Below, in pieces: positions 1 through 5,129 of a DNA stretch of 5,129 nucleotides. The translations under genes were made by a program, and so were the position numbers. Every line of letters begins with the position of its first letter. The stretch's first letter is position 1. Origin of the DNA: an uncultured Clostridia bacterium (GTDB lineage Bacteria; Bacillota; Clostridia; Oscillospirales; Acutalibacteraceae); assembly GCA_945788455.1 (NCBI GenBank), contig CALZMC010000064.1, positions 1 to 5,129 on the forward strand, given 5' to 3'. The notes below the pieces were generated by a model. That model did not search any database. It saw nothing but the letters and a program-made list of their open reading frames with translations, and was not told where the DNA came from.

Positions 1-1354
1 TACCGTCTTTGCTTGTCGTTGCCTTTGCGGTTGTTGTTTTTGTACTTTTGTGTTGGCAGTTAATTACTCCGTTCGAGCAATGAATTGTTGCTTTTTTTAA
101 GCTCTCATTTCCTTCTTCGGTAATTTTGATACTGTTCCAATCCGATATATTTCCGTTATAGTATATATCTGTTAAGCTTGTACATTTATAGAAGACCGCA
201 GCTCCGATTTCTTTAATACTCTTTGGAATTGTTACACTTTTTAACTTTTCACAGGCTCCGAATATTTCTGAGTCTATACTTGTTACGCTGCTTGGAATTA
301 CTACATTCGTTAAGCTTTTACAGGAACCAAATGCGTTCCAACCGATTTTTGTTACACTGTTTGGTATTGTTATATTTGTTAAATTAGTGCAAGAGCCAAA
401 TGCTTGGTTACCTATACTTTTTACGCTATTAGGTATAGTAACACTTTTTAAATTTGAGCAATAATTAAACACATAATTATCAATAATTCTTAATCCATAA
501 GGCAGTGTTACGCTTGCTAAATTAGTGCAGCTCCAAAATGCACTTTCTGAAATAGCCACTGTTCCGTCTTTAACCTTATAATTTCCTGTCAGCGTGGTTT
601 TAGCTGATATCAAGGCATTACCTATGTAAAGCGTATCATTCTGCCAATTTGATTCATCATTATAATAAGCCGTATCCAAAAATGCACCACTGCCAAGATG
701 TGTTAAATTATTGGAAATTACAATGCTTGCTAAATTTGTACATTCTCTGAATGCATTATAATCAATGCTTGTGACACTGTTTGGAATTGATACATCTGTT
801 AAATTCGTACAACCCCCAAACGCATAATTATCTATATTTTCTACACCTTCCGGAATTGTATATGAGCTACCGGTATATCCCTGCGGACATTTGATTAATT
901 CAGTTTTCGTTTTATTATACAATATTCCATTATCGGAGGAATATACTTCATTGTTTGCTCCTACCTCAATGCTTGTTAAGCTTTCACACGCTAAAAATGC
1001 ATCTTCGCCTATGCTTGTTACACTATTCGGGACATTTACACTTATTAAGCTATAACAATAGCCAAATGATTTTTCACCGATGCGAAGGACACCGCTTGGG
1101 ATTGATATACTTGATATACTTGAGCAATCCCAAAATGCAGAATCACCTATGCTTGTTACGGTATAGCCGTTAATGGTTGAGGGAATTGTTAAATCTGTTG
1201 CCGAACCTGTATAATCCGTTATTTCAGCAGTACCGTCATCCAACAGCTCGTATTCAAAATCTCCGCTGGCTTCTGCATAGGCTGACAGGTCAATTCCTAC
1301 TGTTATGCTCAACAGCATAACAAGTGATAATAATAAACTTATTGTTTTTTTCAT
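1..1354 (-). CDS. BspA-like leucine-rich-repeat (LRR_5) secreted surface protein, C-terminus cut by window edge
   Basis: The frame is open from the ATG at 1354 to the left edge, giving 451 codons with no stop, so the gene is partial at its 3' end. Residues 1-27 form a Sec signal peptide: MKK, a Leu-rich core, then cleavage after AYA. Residues about 68-400 are twelve LRR_5 units of 23 residues with consensus SIGxxAFxxCxxLxxVxIPxSVT, broken by non-repeat islands at about 137-172 and within the unit at 219-266. After the repeats comes a cap (YYNGNISDW, then ATIHC), and then a linker at 433-451 beginning CQHKSTKTTTAKATTSKDG. In Clostridia such a linker usually precedes a Cys-containing module and Ig/Fn3-like domains, so more domains are expected outside the window. 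BspA-type LRR proteins of Bacteroidetes, Treponema, Clostridia and Trichomonas bind host matrix or other cells; adhesion here is inferred. It is the last visible gene of a three-gene leftward operon, 11 bases after the PPC/Fn3 gene. No wall anchor is visible in the part present. Confidence 0.93.
   Translation of the reverse strand, partial: MKKTISLLLSLVMLLSITVGIDLSAYAEASGDFEYELLDDGTAEITDYTGSATDLTIPSTINGYTVTSIGDSAFWDCSSISSISIPSGVLRIGEKSFGYCYSLISVNVPNSVTSIGEDAFLACESLTSIEVGANNEVYSSDNGILYNKTKTELIKCPQGYTGSSYTIPEGVENIDNYAFGGCTNLTDVSIPNSVTSIDYNAFRECTNLASIVISNNLTHLGSGAFLDTAYYNDESNWQNDTLYIGNALISAKTTLTGNYKVKDGTVAISESAFWSCTNLASVTLPYGLRIIDNYVFNYCSNLKSVTIPNSVKSIGNQAFGSCTNLTNITIPNSVTKIGWNAFGSCKSLTNVVIPSSVTSIDSEIFGACEKLKSVTIPKSIKEIGAAVFYKCTSLTDIYYNGNISDWNSIKITEEGNESLKKATIHCSNGVINCQHKSTKTTTAKATTSKDG
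155..1153 (-). repeat. Tandem 23-residue (69-base) LRR_5 repeat array, 12 units
   Basis: Units read from the translation start at residues 68, 91, 114, 173, 196, 219, 267, 290, 313, 336, 359 and 382 of the LRR protein. Most are exactly 23 residues, so the DNA has a 69-base period. The most regular block is residues 267-381, five consecutive units without insertion. Frequently repeated elements are AFGSC, CTNLT and IPNSVT. The units at 313 and 336 are the closest pair. The two islands (about residues 137-172 and 229-266) break the array into three blocks. The first island contains SSDNGILYNKTKTELIKCP, a hairpin insertion type commonly seen in this family. Confidence 0.9.
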
Positions 1355-1361
1355 AAAAGTT

Positions 1362-1367
1362 CTCCTT
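1362..1367 (-). promoter_or_regulatory. Ribosome binding site of the LRR gene, overlapping the upstream stop codon
   Basis: On the minus strand the sequence AAGGAG lies 7 bases before the ATG at 1354. Its first two bases are the last two of the TAA stop codon of the PPC/Fn3 gene (1366-1368). This supports the chosen start and suggests that ribosomes finishing the upstream gene can re-initiate here, so the two secreted proteins are probably made in coupled amounts. Confidence 0.8.
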
Positions 1368-2688
1368 ATTTCTTTGTTGTAACAGACTTGGCCTTTGACC
1401 AAGAACCGTAATATCTTGTACCGTTTACTGTTTTGTAGGCACGGACGCGCACATAATACTTTTTCTTGCCCTTCAATTTGCTGACGGTTTTTGATGTGGT
1501 GCTGTTTTTAGTAATTGTTAATGTTTTGGAATTTGTAAATTTTGACGATGTACTGTACTGGATTTGGTAGCCTGTGCAGTTTAGCTTTTTCCATTTAACT
1601 GTAAGCTGCTTGCTTTTGCTTGATTTAAGAGATGAAATTGAAGCAGTTGACGGCTTTGTGGGTGTTGTTAAATTTGTCCAATCGCTGTAATAATTTTTGG
1701 AGCTTATTGTTTTGTAAGCACGAACTCTGAATTTATAAGTAGTTGAGGCGGCTAATTTGCTTACAGTATAAGCGGTTGCAGTTGTGGTTTTAATTGTTGT
1801 CCATTTGCTGTTTTTGTATTGCTGAAGCTGATAACCGCTTGCACCGGACACCTTACTCCAGGATAATTTAAGACTTGTTGTATTTCGTGTTGATACCTTT
1901 AAGCTGCTTGGCTTTGATACGGGAACATTCATTGACCAGTTAACAGTATATGAACCACTATCGGAAAAAACTCTGAAAACGTGTAAATAATATGTACCTG
2001 CTGTAAGGTTATATGTATCAACAGCTATTTCTGTATCATCCGGATAACTGTCAAAATGGCAAAACCAATATTTGGTTAAATCATTATTATACAAACGCGC
2101 TGAGGTACTGATATTACTGATCATACGAATATTTACGGTAGCATTTACAGGAACATAAAGTTTAAACCAATCTTCCCCGTCCTGATAAGTAAATGCCGCC
2201 TTCATCGTTTTATCACATTGCAAAACAGTAGCGTGGTCAAAATCGTTAGGCTCTGTTTCTTGATTTCCGTACGGCTCGGCAGTAACGCTCAATCTGTATT
2301 TTCCTGTTTCACCAATTGACCCGGGACTGTTAATCAAAATATAATACACGCCTTTTTCCAAGCCTAAATTTTTTGTGAGAGTTTCAGGCGAAGACGCAGT
2401 GGCAGAAGTGCTGTTTGCTGAAGTAAGCTCCTTGAAATCACTGTCATACAAATGCATATATGCACTCATATATGTCATAAATTTAATAATTATTTTTGAA
2501 TCTGATTTGACTTCAAAGCTGAAATAATCGTTTTCTTGCTTAACATCCAAACTGTCATTATACCATGCTCCGCCTGTGGATATAGGCGTTGCACTTAGAA
2601 AATCGTTTGCATAAGCAGATAAATCAATTCCTGCGGTGATGCTTAATATCATTGTGAGTGATAAAAATAAGCTGATGAATTTTTTCAT
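1366..2688 (-). CDS. Secreted protein with two PPC-like domains and two fibronectin type III domains
   Basis: This 440-residue protein starts at ATG 2688, preceded by AAGGAGAT at 2695-2702 with 6 bases of spacing. Residues 1-27 are a Sec signal peptide ending in AYA, 22 of 27 identical to that of the next gene. Residues about 32-137 and 144-253 look like two PPC (bacterial pre-peptidase C-terminal) beta-sandwiches. The second opens with the hallmark ETEPNDFDHAT and both carry the D-Y/W-F-x-F/L core (ENDYFSFEV, GEDWFKLYV) and a late G-x-Y-Y-x-L/H strand (KGVYYILIN, AGTYYLHVF). Residues about 257-343 and 345-440 are Fn3 domains, each with a W, a GYQLQ/GYQIQ strand and an RVRAYKT strand. No peptidase or other catalytic domain is present, although PPC usually accompanies a secreted peptidase. 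There is no LPxTG, choline-binding or SLH anchor. The C-terminus is rich in Lys and might bind anionic wall polymers. It sits between the lipoprotein and LRR genes in one operon. A carbohydrate- or protein-binding surface role is inferred. Confidence 0.9.
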   Translation of the reverse strand: MKKFISLFLSLTMILSITAGIDLSAYANDFLSATPISTGGAWYNDSLDVKQENDYFSFEVKSDSKIIIKFMTYMSAYMHLYDSDFKELTSANSTSATASSPETLTKNLGLEKGVYYILINSPGSIGETGKYRLSVTAEPYGNQETEPNDFDHATVLQCDKTMKAAFTYQDGEDWFKLYVPVNATVNIRMISNISTSARLYNNDLTKYWFCHFDSYPDDTEIAVDTYNLTAGTYYLHVFRVFSDSGSYTVNWSMNVPVSKPSSLKVSTRNTTSLKLSWSKVSGASGYQLQQYKNSKWTTIKTTTATAYTVSKLAASTTYKFRVRAYKTISSKNYYSDWTNLTTPTKPSTASISSLKSSKSKQLTVKWKKLNCTGYQIQYSTSSKFTNSKTLTITKNSTTSKTVSKLKGKKKYYVRVRAYKTVNGTRYYGSWSKAKSVTTKK

Positions 2689-2729
2689 AATAAAATCTCC
2701 TTGGTTTTATATTTTTTATTTTTATAATT

Positions 2730-3773
2730 TTAGTTCACATCAAATAGCTTTATTTCTTCAAATACTGTATCGGCATTATCCGTTTCTGTATTTGCCGCAC
2801 CGAGCTCATCATAGATAAAGCTAACCGGCTTATCAACCCTTGTAAGCAGCTCTGCGTCGTCAGAATCTATAGCAAGAAAGCCTGCGTAATATGAATCGTA
2901 AATCTCATGGCACATTGTATAATATTCGTTTTCTTTATCAACATAAGTATATAATTTCAATGCCTCTGATTTTATAGACATTTCTGTATAACCTGACGAT
3001 AAATATTGCATAACGATAGATTCATCCTGAACATTGTTTCCTGTTCCGTCTGTATTAACAACAAGCTTATATTTAAAAACAGGATTTTTGGCTAATTCCT
3101 GAATCTTTGCAACACCTTCTTTATAAAGATCATTTGATTCAATACATTGTGTAAGCTCGTTGCAAATATTCTTTGCGGTTGCTTTATAATCCTGTGTTGA
3201 ATAACAGTCGAGTACATTATTTACAATGATTTCTTCGTACTTGTCGCCAAGAATACTGTTGTCAAATTTATGTATTTCATCCCAATCAATCAGATAGTGA
3301 ATAGAATTTGAACTGAAAGGATTTTCGCCGTTAGGCTTAAAGCTATCATAATGATGGTCAAAAAATTCTTTTAACATTTTTTCCCATTCTTCAACTGAAT
3401 ACATCGGGCAGAGCTTTTCTTTTGTTTCATTTAAAAAGGTATCAGTTTCTTCGGCTATTTCTTCACTGCTTTTCTGTTTAACCATTTCTATAATTTCGGA
3501 ATCCTCCATATTTTCGATGGCTCCCAATGTTTCGTCAGCACCTATTCCGATATAGGTTCCGTCATCATAAAATACCATAATTCCCGTAACCTTAGAATCC
3601 TTGCTTATGCTTGCTTTATCGTCAGAATGAACAACATACCATATTGTTTCACCCTTACTGAAGTAATCGCTTAAAGTTGCAGTTCTTATTTTGTTTGAGC
3701 AACCTGTAAAAACAACCGATATGCATAATATTACACACATAATTATACTGATAATTTTTAAAGCTTTTTTCAT
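2730..3773 (-). CDS. Acidic membrane lipoprotein of unknown function
   Basis: This is a 347-residue protein with ATG at 3773. A purine-rich stretch (AAGGAAAAGAGA on the minus strand, 3781-3792) lies upstream as a weak ribosome binding site. Residues 1-25 are a lipoprotein signal: MKK, a hydrophobic stretch, then the lipobox VFTGC with Cys25 as the predicted lipidation site, so the protein should sit on the outer face of the membrane. The mature part is strongly acidic. It includes a strand-rich segment at about 35-80 with VFYDDGTYIGIG, a charged helical segment at about 85-145 (EEIAEETDTFLNETKEK), and a second strand/helix region at about 230-320 (VFKYKLVVNTDGTG, then EYYTMCHEIYDSYYAGFLA). 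I recognise no named family. Orphan lipoproteins of this style are common in gut Clostridia. It is the first visible gene of the leftward operon; its stop is 41 bases from the next start with no terminator between. It could be an accessory or anchoring partner of the two secreted proteins, but nothing in the sequence proves this. Confidence 0.88.
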   Translation of the reverse strand: MKKALKIISIIMCVILCISVVFTGCSNKIRTATLSDYFSKGETIWYVVHSDDKASISKDSKVTGIMVFYDDGTYIGIGADETLGAIENMEDSEIIEMVKQKSSEEIAEETDTFLNETKEKLCPMYSVEEWEKMLKEFFDHHYDSFKPNGENPFSSNSIHYLIDWDEIHKFDNSILGDKYEEIIVNNVLDCYSTQDYKATAKNICNELTQCIESNDLYKEGVAKIQELAKNPVFKYKLVVNTDGTGNNVQDESIVMQYLSSGYTEMSIKSEALKLYTYVDKENEYYTMCHEIYDSYYAGFLAIDSDDAELLTRVDKPVSFIYDELGAANTETDNADTVFEEIKLFDVN

Positions 3774-3825
3774 TTTATTTTCTCTTTTCCTTATTATTTT
3801 TCCGTAAACACTTATTTGTACTTCA

Positions 3826-3854
3826 CTTATAAGACAATCAGTAAATCGAAAAGT
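3826..3854 (-). promoter_or_regulatory. Possible weak promoter for the leftward lipoprotein operon
   Basis: On the minus strand a good -10-like hexamer TATAAG (3826-3831) lies about 43 bases before where the coding sequence starts. The upstream partner is poor: ACTTTT (3849-3854) gives an ideal 17-base spacer but a weak -35, while the better TTGAAC (3853-3858) gives a spacer of 21. In such AT-rich DNA this can occur by chance. It is listed because an operon start must lie near here. Confidence 0.27.
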
Positions 3855-3913
3855 TCAAATTATTTTCAAATTTTTTTAATAATTACAAAAGTTTTTGGTT
3901 CCGTTTTTGTTTG

Positions 3914-3942
3914 TGGACTTTTGCCCTTTGGTGTGTTATTAT
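3914..3942 (+). promoter_or_regulatory. Candidate sigma-A promoter with extended -10, reading right
   Basis: TGGACT (3914-3919; 4 of 6 matches to TTGACA), a 17-base spacer, then TATTAT (3937-3942; 5 of 6 matches to TATAAT). The TG at 3934-3935 is in the extended -10 position. Transcription would start near 3949 and run through the two acetyltransferase remnants towards the acyltransferase gene at 4378. It may be the surviving promoter of the decayed genes and could now supply a long leader to the acyltransferase. Confidence 0.45.
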
Positions 3943-3964
3943 AAATTTGTTATTAAAGAATTAT

Positions 3965-4177
3965 ATGGTATTTGTTAAGAGAAATTAAAAGACAAAATTT
4001 TTATACACACAGCGCTGTTACCTGCGAAAGCTCAAAATCGTCGACGCCACTCAATTATTTGAAAATGTGTATTCCGATTCAAAGGTGTCCGCATATATGT
4101 CGTGGGATTGCTATTCAACTGTTAACACAGTAGAGGATTGCCTGTCATATTCTCTGCTTAAAGGCGAATTGATTTAA
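3965..4177 (+). pseudogene. Remnant of a RimJ/RimL-type GNAT acetyltransferase, with in-frame stop and apparent internal deletion
   Basis: An ATG at 3965 is followed in the same frame by a TAA at 3986-3988 (codon 8). The frame then stays open to the TAA at 4175-4177. The open part reads TQRCYLRKLKIVDATQLFEN, then YSDSKVSAYMSWDCYST. This matches the usual N-terminal pattern of RimJ/RimL-like GNAT enzymes (ET-x-R-L-x-LRKL-x-x-x-DA, then SDP-x-V-x-x-Y-x-x-W). The last residues, YSLLKGELI, resemble the C-terminal end of the same family (Y-S-x-L-x-x-E). The central acetyl-CoA binding core (R/Q-x-x-G-x-G/A, about 100 residues) is missing, so the product cannot be an active enzyme. Family assignment is from memory of the motif, not from a search. 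A bona fide short protein is possible but unlikely, since there is no start after the stop. Confidence 0.6.
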
Positions 4178-4192
4178 GAAACGGGAATAATA

Positions 4193-4324
4193 ATGAGCAT
4201 AAAATTAGTAAAGCTGACAAGCGAATATAAACAGCATTCATTTGATTACTATATGAATAATTTGTGCAGAGAAAAGGAAATTAACGGAGTCGTTAAGCAG
4301 AGATATTGGATAAATAACTCGTAG
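4193..4324 (+). pseudogene. Second GNAT acetyltransferase remnant, 43 codons, apparent internal deletion
   Basis: The ATG at 4193 has a weak GGGA (4183-4186) before it, and the frame closes at TAG 4322-4324. The first part, MSIKLVKLTSEYKQHSFDYY, resembles the N-terminus of a common Clostridial/Bacillus GNAT group that begins M-x-x-L-V-x-P-T-x-E-Y. The end, NGVVKQRYWINNS, resembles the C-terminus of the same group, which often closes with a K/R-x-RYWI segment. About 100 or more middle residues, including the acetyl-CoA loop, would be missing. It lies 15 bases after the first remnant in the same frame and 53 bases before the acyltransferase. It could instead be a genuine small peptide, since it has a start and a possible ribosome binding site, but the joined-ends pattern favours a decayed gene. 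Confidence 0.5.
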
Positions 4325-4377
4325 TAAATAGGACTGTATTTTTGAAAAGAGTTTTTTATTATTAGGAGATTGTAACA

Positions 4378-5129
4378 ATGAAAAACAGCTTGATAACAAA
4401 TAAAAGCGTAAGAAACTCAAGTTTGGAATTATTGCGAATAATATCAATGATTATGATTGTTGTATCCCATTATTCCGTGCACGGTCAAATAAAAACTGAT
4501 GGTATGGAGTTGACGATTAATAGGCTTATTATTGATACAAGCAATTTCGGTCATTTGGGTGTTGCAATATTTGTTATGATTTCCGGATACTTTATGTGTG
4601 AGAAAAAATTTGAAATTAAGCGTGTTTTGAATTTGATGTTAAGCACACTGTTTTATTCGGTTATTTTAAATATTGCCTTTTATTTTATTAACGGCACAGA
4701 CTTAGGAATTAAGGATATTATTAAAACAGTATTTCCTATTTTAGGTTATCAGTATTGGTTTGTTACTGTGTTTGTTATTATGATGTTTATTTCTCCATTT
4801 GTAAATAAATTAATCTGCAATTTATCAAGGTTGGAATTCGCTGTAATGATTATTGCATTAGTAACCCTTTTTTCTCTTATAAATACTTTAACCTTTTCCT
4901 TTTTTGAATTGGCAAATTGCGGTTCTCATATATGCCGATTCGTTATTTATTACTGTATAGGAGCATATATAAAAATATATCCTAATAATATGTTCAGTCG
5001 AAGCAATCGACCTCAACTGCTGTTAATATCAGCGTTTTTGGTTTTAGAGGCATCGGTAGTTATAATGGATGTTTTAGGAACTCGCATTGGATTTTTTGAG
5101 AACAGAAGAACTTTTTTCTATCAAAATGT
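4378..5129 (+). CDS. Integral-membrane acyltransferase (Acyltransferase_3, OafA/WecH-like), cut by window edge
   Basis: The frame opens at ATG 4378, with AGGAG at 4364-4368 (9 bases of spacing), and runs to the right edge as 250 complete codons. Full-length members have roughly 330-400 residues, so the C-terminal third is missing. The N-terminus carries the family signature RNSSLELLRIISMIMIVVSH (residues 12-31), with conserved Arg20 and His31, then GHLGVAIFVMISGYFM (58-73), matching the G-x-x-G-V-x-x-F-x-x-I-S-G-Y-F motif. Several hydrophobic membrane segments follow, at about 87-104, 127-146, 153-173, 185-200 and 213-231. QYWFVTVF at 125-132 is the usual W-F motif before a membrane helix. 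Enzymes of this family move acyl groups, often acetyl, onto sugars of surface polysaccharide, peptidoglycan or exported molecules; the substrate here cannot be told. It is transcribed away from the surface-protein operon, probably from a promoter in the preceding 430 bases or by read-through from 3914-3942. Confidence 0.93.
   Translation, partial: MKNSLITNKSVRNSSLELLRIISMIMIVVSHYSVHGQIKTDGMELTINRLIIDTSNFGHLGVAIFVMISGYFMCEKKFEIKRVLNLMLSTLFYSVILNIAFYFINGTDLGIKDIIKTVFPILGYQYWFVTVFVIMMFISPFVNKLICNLSRLEFAVMIIALVTLFSLINTLTFSFFELANCGSHICRFVIYYCIGAYIKIYPNNMFSRSNRPQLLLISAFLVLEASVVIMDVLGTRIGFFENRRTFFYQN

Larger units (their letters stand above)
3774..4377. other. Divergent intergenic region with promoters and decayed acetyltransferase genes
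   Basis: This stretch of about 600 bases separates the leftward lipoprotein operon from the rightward membrane acyltransferase gene. The part at 3774-3960 is very AT-rich, has no convincing coding frame on either strand, and carries the promoter candidates listed separately. It also contains a 7-base AT-only inverted repeat (AATTATT at 3858-3864 and AATAATT at 3878-3884), which is too low in complexity to interpret. The part at 3965-4324 carries two gene remnants. From 4325 to 4377 there is a short leader with the ribosome binding site AGGAG (4364-4368) of the acyltransferase. I found no clear GC-rich hairpin with a T tract, so no terminator is called. Confidence 0.7.

Noticed and set aside
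155..1153. 69-base periodicity considered as a CRISPR or non-coding satellite array
   Set aside because: The period is fully explained by 23-residue LRR_5 coding units in an uninterrupted frame. There are no constant repeats alternating with unique spacers.
955..1173. Plus-strand open frame of 72 codons
   Set aside because: It lies wholly inside the LRR gene on the opposite strand, reads as Leu/His-rich low-complexity antisense of the repeats, and repeats with the same 69-base period. It is a shadow.
2636..2818. Plus-strand open frame of 60 codons
   Set aside because: It is antisense to the start of the PPC-Fn3 gene, the AT-rich gap and the end of the lipoprotein gene. It has no family resemblance, and Phe/Tyr richness as expected from antisense of Lys/Asn-rich sequence.
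3858..3884. Inverted repeat AATTATT / AATAATT, considered as an operator or terminator
   Set aside because: It is made only of A and T with a 13-base loop, in a region where such matches arise by chance. There is no GC stem for a terminator.
4039..4046. Palindrome CGTCGACG
   Set aside because: It is a single 8-base palindrome inside a gene remnant, without repetition or context. It is most likely chance.
4341..4363. T-rich run before the acyltransferase, considered as a terminator for the remnants
   Set aside because: There is a TTTTTT tract at 4352-4357, but no stable hairpin precedes it, and it runs directly into the ribosome binding site.
4238..4447. Minus-strand open frame of 69 codons
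   Set aside because: It overlaps the second GNAT remnant and the start of the well-supported acyltransferase gene on the other strand. Its hydrophobic content comes from AT-rich sequence and it has no recognisable domain.

Overview
The base composition (AT-rich), the strong AGGAG-type ribosome binding sites, and the surface-protein families seen here (LRR_5/BspA-like repeats, PPC-like and Fn3 modules, a lysine-rich Sec signal peptide ending in AYA) suggest a low-GC Gram-positive bacterium, most likely an anaerobic gut Clostridia member (Ruminococcus/Eubacterium/Lachnospiraceae type). This placement is an inference from gene style; no rRNA or marker gene is present.

Left part (1-3773, minus strand): three genes read leftwards with short gaps and no visible terminator between them, so they probably form one operon. 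In transcription order they are a 347-aa acidic lipoprotein of unknown function (2730-3773), a 440-aa secreted protein with two PPC-like beta-sandwich domains followed by two Fn3 domains (1366-2688), and a secreted BspA-like leucine-rich-repeat protein whose C-terminus runs off the left edge (1-1354). The second and third proteins share an almost identical signal peptide (22 of 27 residues). The ribosome binding site of the third gene overlaps the stop codon of the second. All three products are predicted to be exported, so the operon looks like a cell-surface or adhesion module. None has a recognisable catalytic domain in the part seen.

Middle part (3774-4377): about 600 bases without an intact gene of normal size. 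It holds the divergent control region, with one good plus-strand extended -10 promoter candidate (3914-3942) and a weak minus-strand candidate. It also holds two consecutive plus-strand remnants that read like GNAT acetyltransferases (3965-4177 and 4193-4324). Each appears to retain its first and last residues but to lack the middle.

Right part (4378-5129, plus strand): the first 250 codons of an integral-membrane acyltransferase of the Acyltransferase_3 (OafA/WecH-like) family, cut by the right edge. Such enzymes O-acetylate or otherwise acylate cell-surface glycans, so this gene also fits an envelope theme, although it is divergently transcribed and separated from the operon by decayed sequence.

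I see no phage, CRISPR, insertion sequence, tRNA or rRNA in the window, and nothing that clearly amounts to a new defence or mobile system. The most unusual points are the pair of internally deleted GNAT remnants and the secreted operon headed by an orphan lipoprotein.
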